Made by a program: the position numbers and the translations under genes
The notes under the pieces: model-generated
The model's input: the letters and a program-made list of their open reading frames with translations, nothing else
Told to the model about the DNA's origin: nothing
Databases searched by the model: none
Shown: in pieces, positions 11,224-23,400 of the stretch
Position numbering within the stretch: the first letter of the stretch is position 1
How the letters are laid out: every line of letters starts with the position of its first letter
Source: Sphacelaria rigidula
Lineage: Eukaryota; Phaeophyceae; Sphacelariales
Length of the DNA stretch: 30,386 nt
Reading direction: 5' to 3'
NCBI GenBank assembly: GCA_964200075.2
Contig: CAXNAA020000063.1
Span: forward strand, 1-30,386

Positions 11224-14200
11224 GTATGTACAACAGCATCACGACTTCTTCTTATCATGCCTGTGCTCACTCATTTTGCTGGCTGGTGTTTCCGTTTCTC
11301 TCCTCAGGTCGACTGTTACGTTCGATTTCTGCTGTTCGTTCGCCGTATTGATTGCCGTTTCGCCATGTCTTGCGTTGTTGAGGTTTTCCTTTCAGGATGG
11401 CTCATCACTATACGTCCGCAGCAGAACATCACCATCACTAATTTGAACCTCCATGGCGTGTGGGCATGCGCGTCGCATCTTTGAGAATAGAGAATATAAA
11501 TATTTTTGCGTCTTGTGTTCGTCGCTCATTGTTTGATTCTTGCCAGCGTACTGTCGAAGGGACTTTGATGCTTACAATACTCGAGGTACGGTGAATCTAC
11601 AGAGTATCTTCAGTACTCACTGTTCCAGAGTTCCAGGGGTACCGACTGCCGACTATACAGTGCATTCCGTGATACTTGGACTACCGACTGACTCACGGTA
11701 CTGAGTATCGCGAAATATCCTGCAATATCGATTGCCCAAAATACCGAGTATTTCAGAGTTTCCACCTCTTGTTTTGACATATATTCTCACCGCACAAGGT
11801 AAGTGAAAAAACAAGCCGGCATCGGTTGTCTGTTCTCTCGTTCCCCTCTTGTTTTGTACTCCTCCATATTGTCCTCAGTTCTATCGAGCTTCGTAGTGGC
11901 GAATGTATTCGTCTGTTTACCTGGGTCACGTCCATCATGAAACCGGGGATCGATTCGTGGCGGGTCATTTTTACGTGAGGCTACCAAATAACCAATCAAT
12001 CGACAAATGCTACCAACCAGAAACCGATGATTGGAGTCAGCCCTCGACCATTTAACATCCATAGTGCTGTCACCAGTGGTGACGGGTGTCAAATGCTTAC
12101 ATCATTTGCGTCCCGACTGAAGTTTCAAACCACCCAACTGCGACACCCACGGTGTAAAAGCTTGACACCCGCCACACGTGCAGTATCATGGCGGCAAAGT
12201 TCACGCCATGCCCAACCTCTTGGTAAGTTGTGCCGTTGAGTACGCACGAGAGCCGATTCAAATCATCAGCGCATGGTGTGAGCTGTGGACTTTGAGGGGG
12301 CGTGTCGCCATGGGAGCCACTTGGATACTTTGGAAACTTTTAATGTGGTGAAGGAAATCAACGTCCAGTATAAGCATCTAGAATTTTTCGCGCGAATGTC
12401 ATGGGGCTGCTCTCGCGAGATCTTCGGTTTACGCAGACCTTCTGATTGCACAGGTTAGATGTGTATGGGAGCTTCAAATATTTGGCGTGTAGTATTTGGT
12501 CTTCGTATACGAGTCCCGAAATAGATATTGGCGTAATATAATGCTGTAGTCCACAGAAAACACCCTGGCTTCGACACTCGGTGGACGTGAAGATGTGGTC
12601 GTTTGCCTGCTTCGTCTACACGGTCTGCTTGCGTAACTCAGGACTGGTTGAACGCCCAAGCTTTGACGAATGTTTCTACAGAGTGTCGTAGATTACAGAA
12701 GAGGACAACTCTGTGGGGGTTTTGTTTTCAACTTCGACTTTCTCAGCGGAACAATCACCCGCAAATCGTAGGCACATGTCAACGGGATCACTCCAGCGAG
12801 GTGGGTTGTGCCCTTACTGGTGTCATAGCGTGCGAGGAAACTCGAAGTTAAACGATGTATCGAGATGACCTAGTCCGCGAGAAACCTCGAGGCTGGAAAA
12901 TGCACTGTCGGGGAAGGAAATCGCCAACAAGCACCCAAGAGGACGGCGTGCGATGCCACCTCAGTGCCACGAGGCGACCGGCGCCTTTTGCGCACCAGAA
13001 TTATGCAGGACGTGTTGACATGGCTCGTGGAGATGCCCGCCACATTTTCCTGATGAAAGCAAGAACGGGTGGATTGTGTTCGTTTCCTCAAGAGTTCTGT
13101 CAGGAAGTGACGACAGGCCAAAATGGGTTCTCACTTGAGCTCCGATGTGGATCCCTTGTGCCTGTTGTGTGGAAGATACTATCGGGGGGCTAGATATGTG
13201 GAGACGGACATGGACACGGGATCGTCACCCACCGCGGCCAGCCTGTGCGGAAGATGCAGAGGGCTCAGTCGGAATATCGACGTAGATCTAGGCATCGTGT
13301 TGCAGGTGAGAAAGCAACCACGCTTTTGTCCTTGTCATATTCAAGCTGTAACTAGACCCGGCGACGGGATAGCACCAACGGTCACCTGGTTCGTAGAAAC
13401 GAGGACACGCCACAAGACTGATACCCGACCGGGCAGGAGTCAAGCAGAACGGACTACAACCCGGCTTGCTGGATGACAAGTCGGGTCAGCCCAATGCTAT
13501 GTGTAGTTGGTAGGAGTCTCCGGCTTTGCCTGCAAGTCACGGGTAGCAAGAGCGGCGATCGTGCAAGGAGTCTGGTAGACAGAACACCAACCCACCCGTT
13601 CGTATGGTTTGCTTCAGTTTGCCTTGGTTCCTCGGAGAAGCGCACTATGTGTGCAAAGGCGAGGAATGATGTACTTGACCATCGCAAACTGAATCAAGGT
13701 ATGTTTATCCGGTGCTGAGAACCATCGTGTTTTTTTTTTCAAGGTTTCGTCATATACATATTTTCCACCCCTTCCCTTGGTCCCCCTGCTGGTGGCAAGT
13801 CTGTAGCTGTAGTCTCAAGTGATGAGGCCATTTCTCGCCCGGGACACACCTCACGTGCCGTAGTCGCGGATTGAATTAGCACTCTCGCACGACCTAGATT
13901 TTCCAACTCTCGCCCTCACGTTTTCTGCGGTGGAGACCAGATAGCTGAGAAAATATTGTACAAGTATACGCTGATATTCGATCCCACGATTTCTCGTCCG
14001 ATCTCACCGTTGGTGTATTGATCAGACCGCTTAAATATGGCGGCTATGTCGAAGGCATCTTCCCTTGCGTCATCATTCTATTGTCTCGGGGTTACTTGTG
14101 GCTCTTGTTGGAGAACTTTGTTTCATCTCCGTCTCTTCTGTCGTCGATGTTGTCCTGCCTTGTGCACAAACAAGAAGGGTATTTTGGAAAAAAAACAAAT

Positions 14201-14917
14201 AGATTATGTGCGATATTCGGTTTCCACACCGATGCCCCTTCTGAAGCATAGCTTTCGACCCCTTATTTGGGGAAATACAAATCGTGTGTAGTTGCCTATG
14301 AAGGTATTTCGTCTTTCAAAATTATGCCATCCCGACCTCCTGTTAATTTTTCCTGTGTTGTTTGAGAAGGCAGCTCCATCGTGCGTTGTATGTTCGTGTC
14401 CTCTGAGTGTCATGCTTTGGGTTCTTTCATCTTCAGATCACCGCTAGATTCGTCGCGGAGCAGTTCACATGCGATGATGGATCGTCGTCGCCATTGTTTT
14501 ACTTCACACCTGTCTGACAGGATGGGTACCTTTCTTGTCTGTATGTGTTCGTGTTGTGAGCGGTGCATTGCATACGCGTATGTGGTGTCCTCTTCATTAT
14601 CGCTTGCAACCTTCGTACGACGTACCTCAATCATTACATTCCTCTTCCCACTCAGTTTTTGAGAGTTCTCCACACCAGACATCTCGATTGTGCACATGTA
14701 ATCATGTACGTGTACTCAACGGAGAATACAAACAGCATTCGGCCAACTACTTTTTTCCTCGGAACAAACTTCCCTTTCTTATCTCCACGTTCTGTCGTTT
14801 GAACTCTTCGGTTGCAAGGCCAACTCTGCGGAGGAGCTACCCGAAGCACTGCTAGGAGCGGTGAGGCTAACAGGCTTTGGCGTCGAAGACCCTGATTTGC
14901 AGACCAAACTGTTTTAG
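11008..14917 (+). CDS. EDR2 C-terminal (DUF1336) domain protein, 3' part of gene, three exons
   Basis: Join of exons 11008-11223, 13176-13305 and 14819-14917. Ordered family motifs are FKLIPRIIGGSWVVRKAVG and LLG in the first, YYRGARYVETDMDTGSS and NIDVDLGIVLQ in the second, and ANSAEELPEALLGAVRL in the third, closing with a stop. These match the consensus of the EDR2_C/DUF1336 family (KLIPxIxxGSWxVxxAVGxxPxLLG, then YxRGxxYxExDxDxGSS, then EELPExLLGAVRL). The donors (CACAG|GTATGT and TGCAG|GTGAGA) and acceptors agree in phase: 2 into 2, then 0 into 0. Plant EDR2 proteins carry this domain after PH and START domains, bind phosphoinositide at membranes and restrain cell death; whether that applies here is unknown. 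The N-terminal part of the domain and any START or PH domain should be encoded upstream; I could not find those exons. The gene converges on the EEP nuclease gene. Confidence 0.87.
11224..13175 (+). other. Intron of the EDR2-type gene (1952 bp)
   Basis: It starts with GTATGT and ends TTGTGTGGAAG. It contains an odd perfect palindrome GTCACCAGTGGTGAC (12069-12083) overlapping an imperfect inverted repeat, and a GTAC/ACCGA-rich stretch at 11578-11760 that shares motifs with 5166-5210. Open frames at 12603-12851 and 12855-13193 fall here and show no family pattern. Confidence 0.8.
12069..12173. repeat. Palindrome and inverted-repeat cluster in intron
   Basis: GTCACCAGTGGTGAC at 12069-12083 is a perfect 7+1+7 palindrome. 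The adjoining 12081-12100 (GACGGGTGTCAAATGCTTAC) pairs with 12154-12173 (GTAAAAGCTTGACACCCGCC) at about 16 of 20 positions. It may be the remnant of a small inverted-repeat element. Confidence 0.65.
13176..13305 (+). CDS. EDR2-type gene, exon with RGARYVETDMDTGSS motif
   Basis: The exon opens with one base completing an Arg codon (AG|A), giving RYYRGARYVETDMDTGSS, the most conserved segment of the domain. It ends NIDVDLGIVLQ at the donor TGCAG|GTGAGA, phase 0. Length is 130 bp: one base plus 43 codons. The middle part (LCGRCRGL) is more Cys- and Arg-rich than the hydrophobic VLGYV-like stretch usual in the family. The open frame starts earlier (13123) only by chance read-through of the intron. 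Confidence 0.87.
13306..14818 (+). other. Intron of the EDR2-type gene (1513 bp)
   Basis: Begins GTGAGA and ends with the pyrimidine-rich stretch before TTGCAAG at 14818. A strong donor-like AATCAAG|GTATGT at about 13699 lies inside it; no exon with family sequence precedes that site, so it is probably unused or marks an alternative exon. Confidence 0.75.
14819..14917 (+). CDS. EDR2-type gene, terminal exon with EELPEALLGAVRL motif and stop
   Basis: After the acceptor TTGCAAG, phase 0, the exon reads ANSAEELPEALLGAVRL and continues 15 residues to TAG at 14915-14917. Plant family members have very similar text here (QANxxEELPExLxGAVRV), and the motif normally lies near the end of the protein, so the short tail fits the expected C-terminus. 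No poly(A) signal of the AATAAA type is seen close by. Confidence 0.87.
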   Translation, partial: ANSAEELPEALLGAVRLTGFGVEDPDLQTKLF

Positions 14918-17097
14918 GGCCGTAATTTGGCTGTCAATCGATGTCATGGTACAGATTTGTTCGGAACGTCGTCTTAGCTTTCCGTTTTGTTTTTCGGTAA
15001 ACAATGTAAGAAATTGATCGTTTCGGTGTAGTTTTACGAGTCGTTGCGCATTTTCGAAAACCGTGGATCTCGAAGGTTGTCCTAGTTTTTTTTTTTCTTC
15101 CTATTTTTCCCTTGTGTTCGCTTCCTTTGCCCACGGAACTACACAGGACGGTGGTATTCGCAAGAAGAGTCGGAAACGGGCCAACCCTCGCTCTTCAACC
15201 GTGGTCGTTATTCTGATATGTATTGACGTTTTTTCCCGCTTGTGCCACTTTCCGCCGTTTTTCACCATTGTAGAGAACTTCGAGCCCGATCGTTGTTCAG
15301 GCTGACAGCCTTCAGCGTAAAGAACCTCAAGTGTGGACCGATATGCCTTATGGGCTGTATTTTGTTGTTGACGTTGTTGTGTGATATTTGGCACTTTCCC
15401 CCTCTATCTGTTTTTCTCATAACGTGGTAGAGAACATGAGAAGGCACATTAGGATCGCCAGTCGCCAAAAATAAAAAAGGTCGTGAATTGTTTGTTTTGC
15501 AGGTCGTGTTGAGGATTACCAAATCTTCTTGCTCTCAGATAGAGTGTGACGACGTAGACCTGCACCCCCCGAGCGGAAAAGTATGGGAAATCGGGGAATT
15601 AGTTTTTGGGTCATAGTGCGTTTTTGACCATTTATGAAGTCTTGCGACACCTTTTCAGGCTCGAAACTGCAGATTGAGCACAATTTTGTTGGATCGCTAG
15701 CTGGAATACTGTAGTTTGTGTTTCAGGTCTTGATTGATTGACGCGAATGAACTGATTCGTTATGAATCTACCGGTAGTCAAGATAAATGTACCCCCGACA
15801 TAGATGAAGAATTGTGTTTCCTAGGTTTGGAGATGACGCTGTGCGAGGTGAAGAGCTAGTCCATTTTCCGGTTACAGTCTCTGCGATAGTATGTGCAATG
15901 GTCGGTCGGACGTCCATTGTGCCCTTTTCCTCTGTGTGTTCGAAGAGATTGTTCCGCACCAACTTTCAGCTGGGATGTAGTCCTTTCTAGCCCATGTACA
16001 GCACTTGCCAGTATTATTGACTCACTTTTCATGAGCCATACTCGAGTATTGAAAATTGGCAGGCAGGGTCAGAAAACAACATATGGGGTTCGGTTACCCG
16101 TTTTTTTGCGTTGATCTCCGGCTCAAGTGTAAATTAGAATACCGTTGGATGCAACGCGGGTGTGAACTTGCTGGTAGCGTGGACAGTGTACTGCATCTGT
16201 GTTCTGCCTGTTGCTAGATGTCAGCATTTGTGCGCAACTTAATAGTTCTAGTTGGGTGGCCGTCGTTGTCTGGTGGCGGTACATCTTGAGACCAGGTGGG
16301 GGGGAGTAGATTGTTTCATTACAAGCAGATGCCATTATTTTCCTTTTTCACGGATACCTGATTTTCGACGTTGGTAACCCTAAAAACCCGAGGACGTGAG
16401 TAGCAGAAGAAGAATTAAAGAAGGTCGACGCGATGCGGGAGCGCCGATCCATTCCACGATGCCAAAATGTTGGCTATGCCACCGGGGGAGATGGGCTGAT
16501 CCCTCCAAACTACGGATTGGTCCGGAGGAAGGGGACGGGTCGACAGTATGACAGGAATTCTCCCCCCTCCCCCCCCCCGCGTGCACTCAATTTCACAAGC
16601 TCCCTGCTCGAAATGAGCCGTACACCCTGTTCATCCTGTACGTGATTTACTTCCTCCGCGCGCCCCCCGCACCCCGTGGATCAAAGACGCATTTTTTTTA
16701 TTGATGCTTCCGTCCAGAATTTTTATGCTTCTCTACACTTGCACGGGCGATATCCTCAAATGAGTATGTTGCCAGCGCGAGCTTTTGTGAGTTGATTGTC
16801 ATGTACGTGCGAGTGACCAGCGAACGTGGGAGCGTTGTTCGGTTATAGGCTTTGTTCTGTACAAAAAACAAACTAATCTCCTGTCTTTGCTTCCCAAAGG
16901 AAGGCGACTGACTTATCAACGCTAGGCTCGACTCAGCGCCGCGATACGGTACATTGATTTTCATCTATCCTTCCACAGTCGACGTCTCCGCCTCAACGAA
17001 GATTCCTACAAGTATTCGTTGTGAACAGTGGCCGTAGAAACTGTGGATGCTTTGCTCAGCATTCGCCAACAAGACGATTTGATGGCGATGGCACACG
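14918..17097. other. Region between two convergent genes; 3' UTRs and intergenic DNA
   Basis: It separates the stop of the EDR2-type gene (+ strand) from the stop of the EEP nuclease gene (- strand). Open frames inside are short, T-rich or low-complexity and carry no family motif. A C-run occurs near 16561-16579. Confidence 0.55.
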
Positions 17098-17488
17098 TCA
17101 AAGACACAAAGTCAACTCGACGCCGAGAGCGAGATGGTCCGATCCCCAATTCTCGTCCGGAATTGGCCCAAACGATCCCGCACTGCCATTACCACAGCTG
17201 CTACTATCGATGGATTCACTACCCACGCACAAGGGTGCGGTCTCTGCAGCTGTACCTTTAGCCGCGACACTCGTCATGTTTCGTCGCGTTTCCTTCGCTG
17301 CGTCATCGCTACAAGTGGGTAGGGCTTCGTCCCCGTCACCAAGTGGGTTATGATGATTCTTGCTCGATTCTCGCTCTATGGATGCCATATCAGCTCCCTT
17401 CGGAAAGCCCAACACCCCCGATACTGACAGGATGCTCCCTGGCTCTCCAGAGGAAATGAACACGTGATCGATTACCCCTGAAAAGTGG
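17098..17488 (-). CDS. EEP nuclease, terminal exon with SGVIDHVF and GSDHLALG
   Basis: One base plus 130 codons including TGA at 17100-17098. It begins HFSGVIDHVFISSG (family: FxGxxDYIFxSS), continues SILSVSGVLGFP, then about 65 residues of Ser, Ala, Asp and Glu-rich sequence, and ends GPIPDENWGSDHLALGVEL, the conserved end of the fold with the catalytic Asp-His. The acceptor is GGTTCTTCTGTCCTACAG, a good consensus, phase 2. The frame remains open upstream to 17700, but that part has no family sequence and is taken as intron. Tyr of the usual DYIF is His here. Confidence 0.87.
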
Positions 17489-20400
17489 CTGTAGGACAGA
17501 AGAACCAATCGCGGGAGAAAATTTGCGCCAGGAGGAGCACACGGTGACAGAGGCAGCAAGACGTGGCGAAGTTTGTTTAGGAAATACACGACAAGAACGT
17601 GAGCGGGGTTTTGGAACTGGAAGTCAGGAAACCATCCGCAAATGCATTGTACATGTATCAGCGTGGTGACCTCATGTTCGATGAAATAACTGAAACGCAA
17701 GCATCGGGGGAGCGACGGGTTGATCCCGCGAGACTACGGGGCTGATCCCAAGAATCGGCGGACGTTGCCCCCCTCTTCCCCTGTTGAAATGTCGGCGATC
17801 CAGGAACTCCGGAAGCGAGTGACTCCAACGCGAAGAGAAGGTCGAGGGGCACATTAAGCTCGTTACCCTGCGCGAGATTATTTTTTCGACCCTGGTTCTG
17901 CTTGTATGTGGATAGACCCCGGGAGGTCGTCTCGGCGCCAGTGTACGGCAGGGGCTAATGGGAGATTGTACTGCACTCCTAGATACAACCCACTCATATC
18001 GCACAGTGGGCTACCGCGACACTCCTCCGCTACCCCTCTTAATACTGCGATGGAACAAAATCTACGAAATATCAAGTCACAGGTACTCTGAAACACCCGG
18101 GATAATTTCCTCCTGGGTCCCTTTCGCCCGATCGAAGTCATTTTCTTCACGATCGATTCCATTTTCACGTTTGTGCATTTGCGTCCAAGTCTACTGAATG
18201 GATCGGTCCACATATTGAGCGAGGTGTGGACGGGCCCTTCGTATGCTGCATCACCGTCGGGGAGTGCGTGTTACGATGGTGTGGCGGAGAGAACCATATT
18301 GTGCACGAACTGACGCATCTTCCAGCAGGTTGACGCGGAGGGGTCCGTGGAGTGTCCTCCATACACCTTACGATAGCTTGAGCGAGCATTTTGGTTTACA
18401 TCAACCCTTCCCGAAGGTTGGTGCAAGAAGCAAATTTGTCAGAAGCACGAATAGGTCACGAGAACATGTGACACGATACGCTAGTTCGTAGCCCAGCAAA
18501 CCGTTACCCTGGTCCTGACCCCAAGCTTACCTAGTTTTGGTGGTAAACCGCGGAGAGGCTGGTGAGCGATCTCGGTACACGTCACGTAAAGTGCAACCGT
18601 ACCCGCTGGCCCAATCGCCGAGCGTGTGATGAGTCATGACCGGGGCACCTGGTTTAGGGTCTTGTCCGCGTAAAGATTTACTCATCTGCGACCATGTCCG
18701 AACAAAAGTGCGGAGAACAAAAACAACAGCTTAATTGAAGATGAAATTGCGGAAGCTGTTCATCTAACGCATCCAACACAGTACCAAAACAGGAAACCAA
18801 GAAGGGAGGGAAATCCAGTATCTGTGGAGCATGGACGTCTTGCTCATATGGAGAGGACAGCTTCACCTCTTTTCATGTTTGTGCACATGCACATACTTTT
18901 ACTCGTCCCTGTAGAGCTCGCGGGTGGCAGTTCATGTCCAAATACCTGAATACCTACCGGCATTTCGCATTTTCGGTCGGCTTGTTCACGTGAAGTCATA
19001 CTGGAGGGGCTGGTCATACATTCTACCTTGTTTATTTTTGCTATTTTCATCGGGACTGGCCATTTGTGTGCTCATCCTCCCTTCATTTCCTCTCTTTTCC
19101 GTATCACTCTTCTTGCGTTGTAGCCCAGTTTATTCCGCTTTCTGCCTTTTTTTGTCTCCTTCATCCTTGAGTTTCTTTTAGCGAGTCTTTCCGCATTGTG
19201 TACCTTAGATGTATCTATGCCCGTGATATATATCCCGTGACCACGGCTGGATCTCCTGGGGAAGTTATTTTCTTGTGTGAAAATCATTCAAGCAACCAAT
19301 AAATCAACGTGCATATTGGAGGGGGGAAAAATACCACCGACATCTGTTGAGGTGTCACCTTTTACGTGAGCGACAAGCACAGTAACCCCTGCCTGCTTAG
19401 TGACCTAAACGTCCCGGTTCGTATCCCGGCCCCATCACTGCTACTGCCACGAGGAAAAGGATTCGAACAAAGTACAACGAGTATCAATATGCTGCAATAA
19501 TGGTGGGGTGCGACCAAGCAAAGCTCGCGAAGTCATTTTTTTTTTGACTATTTAGCGGACGTTTTTTTTTCACACGTCGGACAGGTCATTATCTGTGTCA
19601 CCCGGGTTGTACAGGTGAAGTGTGAACACGTTCTTGTACACTATCCGGATAACACAGTGCAACTGGCTATGAAACGGTTCCCGTATTCTGGGTATCATCG
19701 ATCACGAGGGAGATATTTTGTACGAGTCATGAGGGTATCACAGGTTCAGGTTGATGTCGGCGTTTCGAGTACCCCTGATTTGGATTACACAGGTGTGTCT
19801 TAGGAGGCGATGTTTCGGATAAAATGGAGTATACAAATCACTTAGGGAAACCCTGGTACAATCATACAGATAGCTTATCAAACCATGTGTACAGAGCAAC
19901 CGAGTTCTGTTTCAGGTCAACCGAGAAATGTGTATAGGTTCAACGGGTCATATGGATATCAGATCACTTACAGATCGCACAGGTCATACGGCTGACCGTC
20001 GGGTGTCACACGTGCTTCATCGACGTCGGCTATGTACACGTCGGCGACTTTGACCCAGAAACATTTTCAGGCGCTGTTCGGCCAGCGTCATGATGAGTTA
20101 ATTGAGCATAGAGCTATAACGGCCTTTTTTTTTCCAGCCGCAAATTCGTGCGCAACCTCAGCACTACTGCTATTGTTATTGCTCCCCAAGTGAAGAAGCC
20201 CCACGGTTTACAAGAAATTACGTTGAGACACGACGTTTAGCGCTCAGAAGACGCGAAAAAAGGCGCCACCAGGTAAAGCAGGCATCTACGGTGCATAGTG
20301 CGGAAAACCTTCGGAAACACCCGACCCATCTTCAGCCTCCTCCGCCGACTCATCCCCTTCTGGTGATTCTCGTACATTTCACCAATTCTTACCAATCACT

Positions 20401-23400
20401 TATTGCGGGACAAATGCACACGTACAGATGATTGCACCTCCTCTATGAAGTCACTGGGCCATTAATTTTATATTCCATGTGCCCGGGTTGTTGCAGTCAA
20501 GCAACGCTATTGTGAACATGCACCGTGTACCAGGGTCATGCAGAATAGCAGGTGAGGAATACTGGACACTGTTTCTTGTATGCTGGATTTGGATTCCACA
20601 GTTGAGGTGTAGCTTTTGGTATGCATGAGATTCAAATCACACGGGTCGATGAAATGCTGCGTTTGAACGAGACAAGTTATATAGAGGACAATTATGTGAT
20701 GTTGTACAGATGACACGGTTTTGCAGTTCAGTTGTAAACGAAGGTGTGTGTGAAGCGGGTCATACAGCTCGTAGCACGGCAAGTATGTACGGGTCAAACG
20801 CGTCCTACAGATTTCCATCAGACGAACGTCCGCGGGTGGTAGCACACCTTGGACAGTTCACTACCTACGCCCCAAATGAGTAGACCCGGATCTGTCAGGA
20901 TCTGATCCGTCCGGCGTTTTGATTGATTGATTGATTGCTTGATTGACTGATTGATGGTTGTACTTGAACTGACCCCCCAGGGATCCAGCCGTGGTCGCAT
21001 TATAGACGTACGTACCCGAGATAAAACAAAGCCGAAACGCTCACGTGTGAACATCTTATACCGTAAGAGGTGCATGAAAAGAAGGAAAGGTACTAGGAAA
21101 GCTTCGCCGTCAGCCCGCGAACAAGCCCACCTCTTTAAACCGCATATCATCACGAAAACACGCACGAAGAGGCTCGTATAACGGGGAGGCGAAGGGGGGG
21201 GCGTACTCACGATTGTGCGTGCCGTAGTCATAGGACCATTGATCTCGCATCTCTGCAAAGCCGGGGCGGAGTACGACGGCGGAGACTCCAGCTTGTTAAC
21301 GATGCCCAAATTTCACAGCTGAGGTGGTGGTGCGATCAGGGAAAGCGGATGGAAATCAGTCATTTTTTTCGCAGTTGAGTTGTTGTAGGTTCGCGGTTTT
21401 GAAGTAAATATTTAGGATCTGTTTCAGCGAGAATTCCGGCCGATGGCGCACCTGTGAAACATGAGGGTATGTCGAAAGTCGTCCCAGTTCACAAATGTCG
21501 AACCTCGAACCGTGTGTTGTGTGTTGCCATCCCATCTATTCTGGACGCCAGTCTACATCTTTCGGTATATGTAAGCACATCAATTGGGGTTACACAGGAG
21601 GAAGGCCAGAATGGAAGTTTTTTTTTCCCATTCTTACTTTGTTTCTAGTAGCCCACATTTTTCCTGCGGTACTTGCCTCAATTTTAATCTCAAAGAGGGC
21701 TTCAGCCGTGCATTCCCCTCGCCGGCTGAAAAATCGAATTTTGCGTACCCCCGGCATGGTGGTTTCTCACTGTTGGGCATAGGTGGGAATCCCAGATCAT
21801 GTAACTTCACCGAGACTCTGAGCCACAGCCCAACCGTCAACAGGTTTCGAGGTTTCGAACTGAGCCACCGGGGCGACCGGCTGCTGCAGCTACATGTTGA
21901 AATGATGGAGCACACGACTAACTGCTCAATTCCGCGTCGATGGTTTGACGATGCGATGGCGTTGGTTTTGAGGTTTTACATGCACTATGTCTCACTGAGA
22001 AACCCTCCGATGAACACTAGATGAATCCGGAAAGAAAAATCCCAGTGAAAACAAAAATCACCGACATGTTATCTAATATTTCTTAGTCTAGACACCCCCT
22101 CCCCATCCCCGTTTTAGGTGTGACTGACAAAAGTGCGTCTCGTCCAAAACCCACTAGTAGAGCAGCATACAGATCTTTGCCAACCGCTCATGAGCCACAG
22201 GAATGTTCCAACACACACAAACAACTGTACTCATGATCTTGCATGCCGTAGTCACAAAGCCATTGACCTCGCATCCCTACAAAGGCGGGACAGGGAAACG
22301 CCGGCCTCTCGCCGGACCAGGCTCGAAATTACCGAGTGCATGAGGTTGCAAGGCATTCATTGCCATATCTCCTCCGACCCGCGAACTTTGCACTTGACGC
22401 TCTATTACGAGGGATGTTTTCGCGAGGATTGCAAGTCTGATCAGGTTCGATCAACAGGCGAGCGTGATGCACGCTATGTTGAGTCACCGCCCTCTCGTAG
22501 CTCACTTACAATCACGAGAAGAAATTGCTGGAAGCCACCCAGCCCGGTGAGACGAGTGAAAGAGCTTTCAACGACGAATACGAAATATCAGTAAACGAGA
22601 ATCTTTTAGTCAAGAAGACATTTAAACCACCTTTTACGTGATTGAAGGCAAGGAGTTCGGGGCGCCTCAACCGTTGTGAGATATAACAGATTGTTCTGTA
22701 GAAGACCGTATAGTCCGGCTGCCACCAACCCTCAAAGGGGGAGAGGTGAGGGTCAAGGAGAAAAAAAAACGAGCATGCACACTGGGAGTGACATCCAATG
22801 TAAGCTTATTTCTCACGTTCAGCTCGCCAACTCCAAACACAGAGTACAGCCGCGGTCGTGCACTCCGAAGATAAGAGTACAGGGGTTTGTGGAGCAAGCA
22901 GGCACATCGTGTAGGTTTCTCGATACATGGAGAAGCAGAACGTTCGACGCAAAGGTCGCGTACGACAAATGTCGCGGGCATCGAAGTGACACCAGGTCTT
23001 TCGAATACGTAGCCTTGTGGCGATCGTTACCGCAGAAACCGACATTCATTGCAATGAAGTCGCAGAACGTTTGACACTTGCTTACGCGGACTACAAATGG
23101 GCAACAGTACGCTCAGCCCTAACCCTAATTCTATGGGATCGACGCGCTGAAGTGGTCGGCACTTGAGGGAGGCCACGAATCTGCCTCGGGAACAATACAA
23201 CCATCTGCAGCATGACACCGCTACCGCGTGGCGTTGTCGCCGCGGCTAAAATCCCCACTCGTATCTTGACTCCAACTTACTGCAACTTTGAACAAAACTA
23301 AAAAAAGCCACCAGCTGGCCACCGTTGGCCGTGGGGACCGTACCCTTGGCATCAGCTTCATGAATCTTATGAAATTAGACAACACAACATCGACTCCACT

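Noticed and set aside
12855-13193. + strand 112-codon frame overlapping the EDR2-type exon
   Set aside because: It lies mostly in the intron and is in a different frame from the family motif RYYRGARYVETD.
13473-13718. + strand frame ending at a strong donor-like AATCAAG|GTATGT
   Set aside because: The EDR2-type exons on either side join in phase without it, and its sequence has no family match; possible alternative exon only.
19385-19450. tRNA-like B box (GGTTCGTATCCC)
   Set aside because: The T stem has a central mismatch and no proper anticodon arm, D arm or acceptor stem can be drawn; at most a SINE remnant.
20818-21309. - strand 163-codon frame
   Set aside because: It crosses a dispersed-repeat copy and the GATT microsatellite and has no domain.
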